DNA of 64,000 bases. It comes from Neoroseomonas oryzicola. Lineage in GTDB: Bacteria; Pseudomonadota; Alphaproteobacteria; Acetobacterales; Acetobacteraceae. The stretch is taken from NCBI RefSeq assembly GCF_012163135.1, contig NZ_JAAVUP010000008.1, positions 78,729 to 142,728 on the forward strand, read 5' to 3'. A program made the translations under genes and the position numbers. Of the stretch, positions 1 to 8,968 are shown piece after piece. Numbering within the stretch: the first letter of the stretch is position 1; every line of letters starts with the position of its first letter. The notes under the pieces were generated by a model. The model did not search any database. It was not told the DNA's origin and saw only the letters and a program-made list of their open reading frames with translations.

Positions 1-207
1 CACCTCAGCGACGACCTGCAGCTCACCCTTTCCCGGGAAGCCTTGCGTCGCGCCGCCGAAACCCTTGCCGACCACGCCGAGATCCTGGCGCGGGAGATGG
101 AGGACGGAGCGCTGCTCGATCGCGGCGGGCCGGACGCGCTGCGGCTGTTCGCCGCCGTGGTGCGGGCGACCAACCGCGACGCCTTCGGCACCGTCGGCCA
201 CGCCTGA
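1..207 (+). CDS. C-terminal fragment of an unknown protein
   Basis: The first reading frame is open from the left edge to a TGA at 205-207 and gives the last 68 residues of a protein whose start lies outside the window. The fragment is mostly helical in character (charged and alanine/leucine-rich), with no signal, membrane segment or motif I recognise. It ends 9 bp before the stop of the convergent TonB-like gene. The codon use looks like that of the other genes here, so I take it as real coding sequence, but no function can be given. Confidence 0.5.
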   Translation, partial: HLSDDLQLTLSREALRRAAETLADHAEILAREMEDGALLDRGGPDALRLFAAVVRATNRDAFGTVGHA

Positions 208-216
208 ACGCGGCCC

Positions 217-1338
217 TCAGCGCCGGACGATGTAGTAGTTGATCGTCAGGTCGATGGTGACCTGTTCCTCCGCCGTGCCCGGCGGGAAGGGCGGCAGGTT
301 CGCGCCGCGGAAGACCGCCTGCGAATAGTAGTTCAGGTAGATCGAGCGCGAGGCCGAACGCAGCTCGACGCCCCGCACGCGCCCGTCTGCGCCGGTGGTG
401 ATCCGCACCGTGACCGGGCCTTCCTCGCCGAGGTCCGCGGCTTCGCGCGGATAGCGCAGGTTGCGGTCGAGCCAGGCGCGGAAGGCGTTGCGCCAGTCCG
501 GGCCCGCCTGGGCGCCGCGCACGCGCAGGTTCTCGACATCGCCCGGCCCGGGGATCGTCGCGCCGGGCCGCAGGTCGAGCCCGCGCTGCGGCGCGCGGGC
601 GCGCGAGGGATCGTTCTCGCCCAGCCGGATCGGCGGCCGGTCGGTCAGGTCCAGCGGCTGCTGCTGCGGCTGCGCCGGGGATGGCGGGGGCGGAGGCGGC
701 GGGGGTGGCGGCAGCGGCACCTCGGCGAGCTGGCGCGGCGCCGGCCGGTCGGGCGGCGCGGGCGATGGCGTCGGCACCGGGGGCGCGGGCGGCGGAGGGG
801 GCGGCGGCGGGCCGGCCTCCACCGGGCGGGCCGGTTCCGGGATGGTCGGCGCCGGGGGCGCCGTGCTGGGGGGCGGCGGCTGCGGTGGCGGCGGCGTCTC
901 CGTGCGCGGGGCCGGCGGGGGCGGCGGTGCGGGGGGCGCAGGCGCCGGCGGCGGAGGGGGCGGCGGCGGCACGGGGGGCGCTTCCGCCAGACGCGGCGGC
1001 GCGGGCGGCGGCGGCGGGGGCGCGGGCGGCGGCGCCTCGGCGGTCACCACCGGGCCTTCCTCGGGCGCCTCGGCGCCGCGCGGAGCCTGGTCGGACCCGC
1101 CCTCGAACACCATGGCGAAGCTCGGCGGCGGCAGTTCCTGGGGGCCCCGGCGCGACCGCGGATCAAATTCGAGCAGCACGGCCAGGAAGAACAGCCCGTG
1201 CAGGAGCGCCGAGACGGCCGCCGGAATCCGCATGCCCGGCCCCGGGCGGCGCCGCATGGCGAGCCGGCCAGGCGGCACGGCCTCCTGTGGCGCCGCCGGG
1301 GGCGGCGGCTCGGTTCGGGCGCTAGGCGGGCGGCGCAT
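217..1338 (-). CDS. Proline-rich TonB-family energy transducer
   Basis: 373 residues. After a short basic start there is one hydrophobic segment at about 38-55 (inner-membrane anchor), then about 200 residues dominated by proline with runs up to ten prolines, then a C-terminal domain at about 285-373 with the NLRYPREA and VTVRITTGADGRV segments typical of the TonB C-terminal fold. TonB proteins span the periplasm and pass proton-motive energy to outer-membrane receptors. No exbB, exbD or receptor gene is adjacent, so the partner is unknown. The ATG at 1338 has no good ribosome site. An in-frame GTG at residue 21, just after an AGGAGG, or the ATG at residue 28 are alternatives. It runs convergent to the gene at 1-207. 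Confidence 0.8.
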   Translation of the reverse strand: MRRPPSARTEPPPPAAPQEAVPPGRLAMRRRPGPGMRIPAAVSALLHGLFFLAVLLEFDPRSRRGPQELPPPSFAMVFEGGSDQAPRGAEAPEEGPVVTAEAPPPAPPPPPPAPPRLAEAPPVPPPPPPPPAPAPPAPPPPPAPRTETPPPPQPPPPSTAPPAPTIPEPARPVEAGPPPPPPPPAPPVPTPSPAPPDRPAPRQLAEVPLPPPPPPPPPPSPAQPQQQPLDLTDRPPIRLGENDPSRARAPQRGLDLRPGATIPGPGDVENLRVRGAQAGPDWRNAFRAWLDRNLRYPREAADLGEEGPVTVRITTGADGRVRGVELRSASRSIYLNYYSQAVFRGANLPPFPPGTAEEQVTIDLTINYYIVRR

Positions 1339-1402
1339 CAGGAGGACCGGGGATCCTGCTCCAGAGTGTGGGCGGAATGTCCGAATCGGAGTCGGGATCG
1401 GG

Positions 1403-1430
1403 TTGCCGCTCGGTGGCGCTCTGCTACACC
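1403..1430 (+). promoter_or_regulatory. Possible promoter of tRNA-Thr
   Basis: TTGCCG at 1403-1408 and TACACC at 1425-1430 are separated by 16 bp. The second box ends 10 bp before the 5' end of the tRNA, which is the right distance for a sigma-70-type start. Visual match only. Confidence 0.35.
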
Positions 1431-1440
1431 AAGGCGGCGC

Positions 1441-1512
<72 letters not shown>

Positions 1513-1656
1513 TGGTCTTCATGACGATCCCGACATCTCCGGCACCTTGCGACCGGCGTGCCTCACGGATCGTCGCGCAGGAACGATCCGGCGGCGACGC
1601 ATCGCCGTGCCCCCGGCCTGCGGCCCGCCGGACAGGTTGCAGGGAGTTGCCCAGCT

Positions 1657-2349
1657 TTGCACGCGCTCACCGCCCGACCGGGCTGGCGGCTCGGCGGCCT
1701 CGCCCTGGCGCTGCTGGCCGCCTGCGCCGCGACGCTGCCCCCGGCGCATGCGCAGTCCCGGCCGCGGCCCGAGCTCAACGGCATGGTCGCCGTCGCGGTC
1801 GTCGCCACCACCGATGGCAGCCCGGCCGACAAGCGGGCCTGCGGCGCCGATGCGGGGGAGATGGAACGCCGCGTCCTCGCCGTGCTCGCCCCGACGCGGC
1901 TGCTCGCCGCGCCCGGGGTGCGCGCCGTTGCCGACGCCGTGCAGGTTCACCCCGAGTATCAGCGCCTGTCTGCCGCGCATCGCGCCGCCGAAGCCACCCG
2001 TCGCGCGGCGGCACCGGAAGCGCGGCTCGAAGCCCAGCGCGCCGAGGAGGCCGCGCAGCGCGCGCTGACGCCGTGGGAGGAACCACCGCTGCTGATCGTC
2101 TCGGCCATCTCCCTCGTCGTCTCGCGGGGCGTCTGCGCGGAATATCTCGGGCTCGAAGTGACGGGGCGCGTCGAGCCGACGCGCATCGTCGGCACCGGCG
2201 CCCCGACGACGGGCAGCGTCACGCTGTTCCTGCGCGCGGCGATGATCAGCGGGCCCGCATCGAATTTCCGCGCACGTCGCGCCCGCGTCCTCGAGGAGAT
2301 GGTCGGCGATTTCGCCCGGACCTGGGAACAGTCGAACCCGGCGCGGTGA
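1657..2349 (+). CDS. Putative secreted lipoprotein of unknown function
   Basis: About 230 residues from a TTG at 1657 that follows AGGGAG at 1641-1646. The frame is open further upstream to an ATG at 1558, but that extra sequence looks non-coding. The N-terminus is a signal sequence with a lipobox (LLAAC, Cys about residue 23); a signal peptidase I site after AHA is also possible. A central segment at about 100-130 is rich in Ala, Arg and Glu and probably forms a helix or coiled coil. The C-terminal half (LLIVSAISLVV through VTGRVEPTRIVGTG to FARTWEQ) looks like a compact alpha/beta domain. No family recognised. It lies between tRNA-Thr and the solute-binding protein gene. Confidence 0.6.
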   Translation: MHALTARPGWRLGGLALALLAACAATLPPAHAQSRPRPELNGMVAVAVVATTDGSPADKRACGADAGEMERRVLAVLAPTRLLAAPGVRAVADAVQVHPEYQRLSAAHRAAEATRRAAAPEARLEAQRAEEAAQRALTPWEEPPLLIVSAISLVVSRGVCAEYLGLEVTGRVEPTRIVGTGAPTTGSVTLFLRAAMISGPASNFRARRARVLEEMVGDFARTWEQSNPAR

Positions 2350-2475
2350 CGCCGCGCGCAACGATACGGCGCCGTTATCCAGGGGGTTCATCGCAGCCAT
2401 GGCGCCGCGGCGGGACGACAGGACGGCACCGTTGCGCCTAGGCTGCGGCATCGCCTCACCTGCCGGATCACGACC

Positions 2476-4068
2476 ATGCGCCGCCTCGCCCTCGCGCTCG
2501 CCTTCGCCACCACGCTCGCCGCACCCCTTGCCGCGCAGACGCTGCGCATCGGCATGGCCGCCGAGACCTCGGCCGCCGACCCGCACAACTACGCCGCCGC
2601 GCCGAACTCCACCTATCGCGACCATGTCTTCGAAGGCCTCACGGCGCTCGATGCGCGGCTGCGCCCCAAGCCGGCGCTCGCCACCGCCTGGTCGCGCCGC
2701 GACGACCGCACCTGGGTGTTCGATCTGCGCCAGGGCGTGACCTTCCACAACGGCCAGCCCTTCTCGGCCGAGGACGTCGTCTTCTCCTTCTGCCGCGTCC
2801 TGAACAACGAGAGCGAGGTGGTCGGGTCCTTCTCGCGCGAGGTCCGGCGCATCGCGGCGATGCAGGTCGAAGCCCCGCACCGCCTGGTGATTCGCACGCG
2901 GGAACCGGAGCCGCTGCTCGTCTCCGACCTCGCCTCGATCGCGATCATCCCGCGCGGCGAGCGCTCCGGCCTGACCTACTCCTCCGATGGCTGCGGCAAG
3001 GAAGGCCCCTGGCCGAGCGTCGCCGACTTCAACGAAGGCCGCGCCGCGATCGGCACCGGCCCCTACCGCCTGCGGTCCTACAACCGCAGCAGCCTGATCG
3101 AGCTCACCCGCAACGACGCCTATTGGGGCGAGAAGCCGCATTGGGCCGAGGTGCGCCTGCGCCCGGTGACGAATGCAGGGCCGCGCCTCGCCGGCCTGCT
3201 CGCCGGCGATCTCGACGTGATCGAGGCGCCGGCCACTGCCGACGTGCCGCGCATCCGGCAGAACCAGGCCTTCGCGCTCGCCGTCTCCCCCACCACGCGG
3301 CTGATCTTCCTGCAGATGGACCAGCGCGAGGCCGCGCCCTTCGTGCAGGGCCCGAACGGATCGAACCCGCTGCGCGACGTGCGCGTGCGCCAGGCGCTGT
3401 CGATGGCGATCGACCGCCGCGCGATCGCGGAGCGCATCATGGATGGCCTCGCCACGCCCGCCGGCCAGCTGCTGCCCGAGGGCATGCGCGGCACGGTGCC
3501 CGGCGCCGGCGTGCTGCCCTACGACCCCGCCCGTGCCCGCGCGCTGCTCGCCGAGGCGGGCGTGCCGAACGACTTCTCCTTCACGCTGCACGCCACCAAC
3601 AACCGCTATGTCAACGATGCGCGCGTCGCCCAGGCGCTGGCGCAGTATTTCCAGCGCATCGGCGTGACCGTCGCGGTCGATGCCATGCCCTCCAACGTCT
3701 TCTTCCCCCGCCGCGGCCGGAAGGAATTCTCGGTGCCGATGGGCGGCTGGGCGGCCTCGGCCGAGGAGACGCAGCTCTTCCTCCGCGCCTGGGTCACGAC
3801 GATGGACCGCGAGCGCGGCTTCGGGATGAGCAACTACGGCGAGTTCTCCGACGCCGAGATCGATCGCCTCGCCCGCACCGCCTTCGCCACCATGGACGAG
3901 GGCGACCGCGAGCGCCTGATGGAACAGGCGAGCCGCCTGGTGATCGAGCGCCTGCCGGTCATCCCCGTGCATTTCGAGAATGCCGCCTGGGCCTTCCGCC
4001 GCGGCCTCGCCTTCGAAGGCCGCATGGACCAGACCACCCCCGCATCCGAGATCAGGCCCGCCCGATGA
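2476..4068 (+). CDS. ABC transporter substrate-binding protein, family 5 (peptide/nickel type)
   Basis: 530 residues with a signal peptide (MRRLALALAFATTLAAPLAAQ). The fold signatures of SBP_bac_5 (DppA/OppA/NikA) are visible: a start like AAETSAADPHNYAAAPN, VFDLRQGVTFHNGQPFSAEDV at about 85-105, and VRVRQALSMAIDRRAI at about 305-320. Such proteins bind peptides, opines or nickel chelates in the periplasm and deliver them to a Dpp/Opp-type permease. No permease or ATPase genes follow, so it is an orphan binding protein in this window. Its stop overlaps the start of the hydrolase gene (ATGA), so the two are translationally coupled. The substrate cannot be told from sequence alone. Confidence 0.9.
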   Translation: MRRLALALAFATTLAAPLAAQTLRIGMAAETSAADPHNYAAAPNSTYRDHVFEGLTALDARLRPKPALATAWSRRDDRTWVFDLRQGVTFHNGQPFSAEDVVFSFCRVLNNESEVVGSFSREVRRIAAMQVEAPHRLVIRTREPEPLLVSDLASIAIIPRGERSGLTYSSDGCGKEGPWPSVADFNEGRAAIGTGPYRLRSYNRSSLIELTRNDAYWGEKPHWAEVRLRPVTNAGPRLAGLLAGDLDVIEAPATADVPRIRQNQAFALAVSPTTRLIFLQMDQREAAPFVQGPNGSNPLRDVRVRQALSMAIDRRAIAERIMDGLATPAGQLLPEGMRGTVPGAGVLPYDPARARALLAEAGVPNDFSFTLHATNNRYVNDARVAQALAQYFQRIGVTVAVDAMPSNVFFPRRGRKEFSVPMGGWAASAEETQLFLRAWVTTMDRERGFGMSNYGEFSDAEIDRLARTAFATMDEGDRERLMEQASRLVIERLPVIPVHFENAAWAFRRGLAFEGRMDQTTPASEIRPAR

Positions 4069-4955
4069 TCGACCCGCAGCATCTGGCTCGCGCGCTCGCC
4101 GCGCCGGGCCGCCTCGCCTTTCCCTTCACCGACGAGACGCATGCGCCGGGCAAGGAGCTGATCCTCCAGGCCTACCGCGCGCCGGGCGCCACGCCCGACA
4201 GCCCGGTCGTCTTCGTGCAGCACGGCATGGGCCGCAACGGCGACGAGTATCGCGACTTCTGGATCGAGGCCGCGGACCGCCACGGCCTGATGATTCTCGC
4301 GCCGACCTTCGCGGCGGAGACGCATCCCGGCGCCGAACCCTACAACAATGGCGGCGTGCTCGATGGCTCGGGCGCCATCACGGACGCGGCGACCTGGGCC
4401 TATCACATCCCCGCACGCGTCTTCGCCGCCGTGCAGGCCGGCGGCGTCACGCGCCGTCGGCAGGCCTTCCTGTTCGGCCATTCGGCGGGATCGCAATTCG
4501 CGCACCGCATGGCCTCCCTGACCGACCGCTCGCCGTTCTGCGCCATCGGCTGCGGCAATGCGGGCTGGTATTCGCTGCCGACACTCGACCGGCGCTTTCC
4601 GGAGGGCCTCGGTGGCCTCGGCGTGACCGAGGCCGACCTCGAGGCCTGGCTCGCCTATCCTTTGCTGATCCTGGCTGGCGACGCGGATGTCGAGACTTCG
4701 GGCCCGTCCCTACCGTCGAACCCCGAGGCCATCGCCCAGGGTCCGCACCGCTTCGCCCGCGCCCACAACTTCCTGCGCTTCGCGCGGGAGGAAGCGGCGC
4801 GCCGCGGCGTGCCCTGCCATTGGCGGCTCGAGGTCGTGCCCGGCATCGGCCATGACGGCAACGCCATGTCCAAGGTCTGCGCGGCGATCTGGTTCGAGGG
4901 GCGCCAGCCCGACGCGGCGCGGATGGCCGCGCTGGCCGGCAAGGTCGCGCTCTAG
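4065..4955 (+). CDS. Alpha/beta hydrolase (esterase-like)
   Basis: 296 residues, no signal peptide, cytoplasmic. The nucleophile elbow GHSAGS (Ser about 140) and a late GIGHDGNAM segment that would supply the catalytic His are visible. [19 protein letters not shown] at about 46-64 is the usual oxyanion strand region, and an Asp in LLILAGDAD is the probable acid. The family hydrolyses esters or related bonds. The ATG overlaps the stop of the binding-protein gene by 4 nt, so this enzyme probably processes the ligand taken up by that system. Its TAG overlaps the TAG of the convergent tsaD gene inside a CTAG sequence. Confidence 0.85.
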   Translation: MIDPQHLARALAAPGRLAFPFTDETHAPGKELILQAYRAPGATPDSPVVFVQHGMGRNGDEYRDFWIEAADRHGLMILAPTFAAETHPGAEPYNNGGVLDGSGAITDAATWAYHIPARVFAAVQAGGVTRRRQAFLFGHSAGSQFAHRMASLTDRSPFCAIGCGNAGWYSLPTLDRRFPEGLGGLGVTEADLEAWLAYPLLILAGDADVETSGPSLPSNPEAIAQGPHRFARAHNFLRFAREEAARRGVPCHWRLEVVPGIGHDGNAMSKVCAAIWFEGRQPDAARMAALAGKVAL

Positions 4956-6001
4956 ACGCCCGTGAGTTCCGCCAGCGGCCAGCGCGGCCGGGGGCTGTGG
5001 TCCATCCGATCGGTCAGCCCCGCGCGCAGCCGCTCGATCCCCGCCCAGGCCACCATGACAGCGTTGTCGGTGCAGTAGCGCAGCGGCGGGGCAAGCATCG
5101 GCACCCCAGCCATCCCCGCCACCCCGGCGAGCGCCGCCCGCACCGCCTGGTTCGCCGCGACGCCGCCAGCGACCACGATGCCCGTCGCCTCCGGCACCAT
5201 CTCGAGCGCATGGCGCGCCCGGTCGGCCAGCACCGCGGCGACCGAGGCCTGGAAGGCCGCCGCGATGTCGGCGTGCGACGCGCCGCCCTGCGCCACCGCG
5301 CGGGCCACCGCGGTCTTCAACCCGCTGAAGGAAAAGTCGCAACCCGGCCGGCCCAGCAGCGGCCGCGGCAGCGGCACCGCCTGCGGATCGCCCCCGGCCG
5401 CCAGCCGTTCCAGATGCGGCCCGCCCGGCCAGGGCAGGCCCATGAGCTTCGCGGCCTTGTCGAAGGCCTCCCCCACCGCGTCATCCAGCGTCGAGCCGAG
5501 CCGGCGATAACGCCCGAGCCCTTCCACCGCGACGCATTGGCAATGCCCGCCCGAGACCAGCAGCAGCAGGTAGGGAAAGGCCGGTGCGCCCTGCGGCAGC
5601 AGCCCCGGCAGCCGTGCCGTCAGGGCATGGGCCTCGAGGTGGTTCACCGCCACGAAGGGCAGGTCATGGGCGATCGCCACGCCCTTGCCGAAGCAGGCCC
5701 CCACGATCAGCCCGCCGATCAGCCCGGGGCCCGATGTCGCCGCCACGGCGCCGAGATCCCCGAAGCCCAGCCCGGCCCGTCTCAGCACGCGCTCCGCCAG
5801 GCCCGGCAGGGCTTCCAGATGGGCGCGCGCGGCGATCTCCGGCACCACGCCGCCGAACACGGCGTGTTCCTTCTCCTGGCTCAGCACGCCCTCGGCCAGG
5901 ATGCGGCCGTCGGGGGCGAGCACGGCCGCCGCCGTCTCGTCGCAGCTGCTTTCCAGCCCCAGCACCGGCCTGTCCAAGTCGAAGCCACCTTCCGCGCCCA
6001 T
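4952..6001 (-). CDS. tsaD: tRNA threonylcarbamoyladenosine synthase TsaD
   Basis: 349 residues from the ATG at 6001 (a TTG at 6025 would add eight). TsaD transfers the threonylcarbamoyl group to A37 of ANN-decoding tRNAs, working with TsaB and TsaE. The family is recognised from [16 protein letters not shown] at the start, the metal-binding HLEAH (His121 and His125), [20 protein letters not shown], and [23 protein letters not shown]. Length is normal. The gene is divergent from hemC with only 23 bp between the start codons, so each promoter must lie in or next to the other gene. Confidence 0.96.
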   Translation of the reverse strand: MGAEGGFDLDRPVLGLESSCDETAAAVLAPDGRILAEGVLSQEKEHAVFGGVVPEIAARAHLEALPGLAERVLRRAGLGFGDLGAVAATSGPGLIGGLIVGACFGKGVAIAHDLPFVAVNHLEAHALTARLPGLLPQGAPAFPYLLLLVSGGHCQCVAVEGLGRYRRLGSTLDDAVGEAFDKAAKLMGLPWPGGPHLERLAAGGDPQAVPLPRPLLGRPGCDFSFSGLKTAVARAVAQGGASHADIAAAFQASVAAVLADRARHALEMVPEATGIVVAGGVAANQAVRAALAGVAGMAGVPMLAPPLRYCTDNAVMVAWAGIERLRAGLTDRMDHSPRPRWPLAELTGV

Positions 6002-6024
6002 GGGCGGGGTTCTATGACGATGCA

Positions 6025-7011
6025 ATGTCGCTTGCCCACCCCGCCGCCGTGCCCAAGCACCGCCGGTCCCTGCCGCTGCGCGTCGGCACGCGGGCCTCGC
6101 CGCTCGCCTTGTGGCAGACGCGGGACTTCCTCGACCGCGTGACGCGCTTCTGCCCCGTGCTGCGCGACGCCAAGGCCTTCGAGGAACACCAGCTCATCAC
6201 CTCCGGCGACCGCATCCAGGACCGCGCGCTGGCCGAGATCGGCGGCAAGGGGCTGTTCGCGAAGGAGATCCACGAGGCGCTGCTCGACGGCCGTGTGGAT
6301 TTCGCGGTGCATTCGCTGAAGGACCTCGAGACCGAGATGCCGTCCGGCATCGTGCTGGCCTGCACCCTGAAGCGGGAGGATGCGCGGGACGTGCTGCTGC
6401 CCGGCCCCGCGCTGGCGGCGGCCGACCCGGGCGATCCCTTCGCGATGCTGCCGCACGGGGCGGTGATCGGCACCTCCTCCGTCCGACGGCAGTCGCAGCT
6501 GCTGCACCGTCGGCCGGACCTGAACGTCGTGATGTTCCGCGGCAATGTGCAGACGCGGCTGCGGAAACTCGCCGAGGGCGAGGCAGCGGCGACCCTGCTC
6601 GCGCTGGCCGGCCTCCGCCGCCTGGGCCTCGAGCACGCGGGCAGCGTCCCGATCGACGCGGAGGTGATGGTCCCCGCCGCCGGCCAGGGCATCGTCGGCG
6701 TCACCGTCCGCGCCGACGACACCGAGCTGCACGAATTGCTCTCCGGCATCGAGGACCCCGAGGCGCGGGCCGTGTCCTCGGCCGAGCGGGCGCTGCTCGC
6801 CGCGCTGGACGGGTCCTGCCGCACGCCGATCGGCGGCCATGCGCGGGTGCTCGCGGACGGACGGCTGCGGCTGACCGGGCTGGTGGCGCGCGCCGACGGG
6901 TCCTTCCTGCTCCGGCGCAGCGAGGAAGGCAGCGCGAAGGACGCGATCCGGCTGGGCAGCGAGCTCGGCCACGCGCTGCGGCGCGACAGCCCCGCCGATC
7001 TCTTTGCCTAG
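6025..7011 (+). CDS. hemC: Hydroxymethylbilane synthase (porphobilinogen deaminase)
   Basis: 328 residues. HemC condenses four porphobilinogens to hydroxymethylbilane in haem synthesis. Visible hallmarks are [50 protein letters not shown], and [12 protein letters not shown] with Cys265 as the attachment point for the dipyrromethane cofactor. The ATG at 6025 was chosen. A GTG at 6049 (reading [13 protein letters not shown]) would give a length closer to most HemC proteins. It heads a haem cluster: hemD starts at a TTG that overlaps the hemC stop by 8 nt, followed by a mitofilin-like gene and hemY. Confidence 0.96.
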   Translation: MSLAHPAAVPKHRRSLPLRVGTRASPLALWQTRDFLDRVTRFCPVLRDAKAFEEHQLITSGDRIQDRALAEIGGKGLFAKEIHEALLDGRVDFAVHSLKDLETEMPSGIVLACTLKREDARDVLLPGPALAAADPGDPFAMLPHGAVIGTSSVRRQSQLLHRRPDLNVVMFRGNVQTRLRKLAEGEAAATLLALAGLRRLGLEHAGSVPIDAEVMVPAAGQGIVGVTVRADDTELHELLSGIEDPEARAVSSAERALLAALDGSCRTPIGGHARVLADGRLRLTGLVARADGSFLLRRSEEGSAKDAIRLGSELGHALRRDSPADLFA

Positions 7012-7708
7012 GCCCGGCGTTCTCGTCACGCGGCCGGAACCGGGCGCGGCCGAGACCGCCGCCGCCGTTGCCGCGCTGGGCTGGACGCCGGTCCTCGCCC
7101 CCGCCCTGCTGCTGCGCCCCTGCGCGCCCGCGCGCCTGCCCGCCGCCCAGGCCCTGCTGCTGCCGAGCCGCGCCGCCGCCCGCGCGCTGGACCCCGTCGC
7201 CATGCCGGTCCTGGCGGTCGGAGAGGGCACCGCCGCCGAGGCCCGTGCGCGCGGTTTCACCGACGTCATCGCCGCCGAGGGCGAGGCGGCGACGCTGGCG
7301 ATCCTCGCCGCCGCCCGGCTGGATCCGGCGCGGGGCCCGCTGCTGCTCGCGGTGGGGCGCGGCTACAGCGTGGACCTCGCCGCCGCCCTTCGTGCCCGCG
7401 GCTTTCGCGTGCTTCGCCGCGTGACCTATGAGGCCGTCCCGGCCCCTGCCCTGCCGGCCGAGGCCGAATCCGCCCTGCGCACCGGCCAGGTCGACGCCGC
7501 GCTGTTCACGTCTCCGCGCGGTGTCCGCATCACCCTGGGTCTGCTGCGCCGCGCCGGCCTCGCCGATGCCGCCCGGGCCATCCGCGCGCTGGCCATCAGC
7601 CCCCGCATCGCCGAGGCCCTGAAATCCCTGCCCTGGGCGGAGATCGCGATCACGTCGCGGCCCGATCCGGCCCTGCTGCCGGGGCTGCTCGGTCCGCCTG
7701 CGGCATGA
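7004..7708 (+). CDS. hemD: Uroporphyrinogen-III synthase
   Basis: 234 residues starting at TTG 7004, inside the end of hemC. HemD closes hydroxymethylbilane to uroporphyrinogen III with inversion of ring D. The family diverges greatly, so recognition rests on the N-terminal VLVTRPEPGAAETAAAVAALGW, the LLLPSRAAARAL and VGEGTAAEARARGF segments, the second-domain strand ALFTSPRGVRITLGLL, and its place directly after hemC. No transmembrane segment is fused to it: the membrane protein seen downstream of hemD in many bacteria (HemX) is replaced here by the mitofilin-like gene. Confidence 0.9.
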   Translation: MPRPGVLVTRPEPGAAETAAAVAALGWTPVLAPALLLRPCAPARLPAAQALLLPSRAAARALDPVAMPVLAVGEGTAAEARARGFTDVIAAEGEAATLAILAAARLDPARGPLLLAVGRGYSVDLAAALRARGFRVLRRVTYEAVPAPALPAEAESALRTGQVDAALFTSPRGVRITLGLLRRAGLADAARAIRALAISPRIAEALKSLPWAEIAITSRPDPALLPGLLGPPAA

Positions 7709-7777
7709 CGTCACGCCGCGCGCGCCATCGGCCGCGCGGGTTGCTATACCGCCCGCCCGCCAGCCATAGGACCGGGC

Positions 7778-8959
7778 ATGACCGACCAGACCCCGCCCCC
7801 GCGCCGCTTCCTCGATCCCGCCGCCATCCCGCTGCTGGCCGGCGGGGCGGTCCTGGTGCTCGCGGCGGCCTGGCTCTGGATGACGCCGCGCCCGGTGCCG
7901 CCGCCCAGCCCGACCGCCGCCGCCGTCGCCGCGCTGACCGCCCGCGTGGCGGCGCTGGAGGGCGTCGAGGCCCGCCTCGCCACCGTCGAGCGCCGCCGCG
8001 GCCCTGACCTCGCCCCGGTCGAAGCGCGCATCGCCGCCCTCGAATCCCGCCCGCCGGTCGACCTCGCCCCGATCGAACGGCGCATCGCCGCGCTGCCCGC
8101 GCCCACCGACACCCGCCCGATCGAGGACCGGATCGAGGCCCTGACCGCCCGGCTCGCCGCGCTGGAGGGCCGCCCGGCCGTCGATCCCACCGCCTTCGCC
8201 CCGCGCAGCGCGACCGACAGCCTCGCCACCCGCGCCGAGCGCTTCACCGAACGCCTCGATGCCCTGGCCGCCCGCCAGCAGGCCGCCGATGCCGAGGCGA
8301 TCCGCCGCACCGAGGACCTGGCGCGTAGCCTCGCCGATCGCCTGGCCCAGGCCGAACGCGCCGAGGCCGAGCGCGTCGCCGCCGCCGGCAACGCCATGGC
8401 GCAGCGCATCGCCGGGGCGGAATCCGCCCTCGCCCGCCGCATCGCCGCGCTGGAAGCCGCGCAGGAGCGCATCGCCGCCCTCGAGGCGCGCGCCGCCCGT
8501 GCCGCCGCGCTCGACACGCTGCGCCAGCGCCTCGAGGCCGGGCAGGCGCTCGGCGAGGCGCTCGCTGCCTTGCCAGGCGCGCCGCCCGCGCTGACCCGCT
8601 ACGCCGGCATGGCCCCGCCGACCGAGGCGGCGCTGCGCCTGACCTTCGAGGACGCCGCCCGCGCCGCGCTCGCCGCGAGCGAGCCTGCCCGCGAGGGCCA
8701 GGGCGTGCTCGACGCCGCCGCCGCGCGGCTCTCGGGCCTCGTCACCGTCCGCCGCGGCGAGCAGGTGGTCTGGGGCGACGCCGCCGCGGCCGAGGTCGAG
8801 CGCGCCCGCCGGGCGCTCGATGCCGGGGACCTCGACGGCGCCATCGCGCGGCTCGGCCGCCTGCCGCTGCCGGCGCAGGAGGCGATGCAGCCCTGGACCG
8901 AGCAGGCGCGCGGGCTGATCGCCGCACGCGCGGCCCTCGCCGGCCTGTCGGCGCGCTGA
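7778..8959 (+). CDS. Mitofilin/Mic60-like inner-membrane protein
   Basis: 393 residues. A short cytoplasmic tail, one membrane helix at about 17-36 (AIPLLAGGAVLVLAAAWLW), a proline linker, then about 200 residues of predicted coiled coil with repeated ALTARVAALE / RIAALE units, then a C-terminal helical domain at about 270-393 (ALGEALAALPGAPPALTRYA and LSGLVTVRRGEQVVWG). This is the layout of alphaproteobacterial Mic60 homologues, which are commonly encoded beside hemY and shape intracytoplasmic membranes. TATACC at 7745-7750 may be a -10 box for the gene. The hemY gene follows after 9 bp. Assignment rests on architecture and context. Confidence 0.82.
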   Translation: MTDQTPPPRRFLDPAAIPLLAGGAVLVLAAAWLWMTPRPVPPPSPTAAAVAALTARVAALEGVEARLATVERRRGPDLAPVEARIAALESRPPVDLAPIERRIAALPAPTDTRPIEDRIEALTARLAALEGRPAVDPTAFAPRSATDSLATRAERFTERLDALAARQQAADAEAIRRTEDLARSLADRLAQAERAEAERVAAAGNAMAQRIAGAESALARRIAALEAAQERIAALEARAARAAALDTLRQRLEAGQALGEALAALPGAPPALTRYAGMAPPTEAALRLTFEDAARAALAASEPAREGQGVLDAAAARLSGLVTVRRGEQVVWGDAAAAEVERARRALDAGDLDGAIARLGRLPLPAQEAMQPWTEQARGLIAARAALAGLSAR

Positions 8960-8968
8960 GGCCCCGCC

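Noticed and set aside
660..1060. Tandem GC-rich repeat-like stretch, first suspected to be a DNA repeat or CRISPR-like array
   Set aside because: Explained by proline codons of the TonB-like linker; no regular unit or spacer pattern.
1519..3972. A long minus-strand frame opposite the lipoprotein and the solute-binding protein
   Set aside because: Shadow of two clear genes with signal peptides and family motifs.
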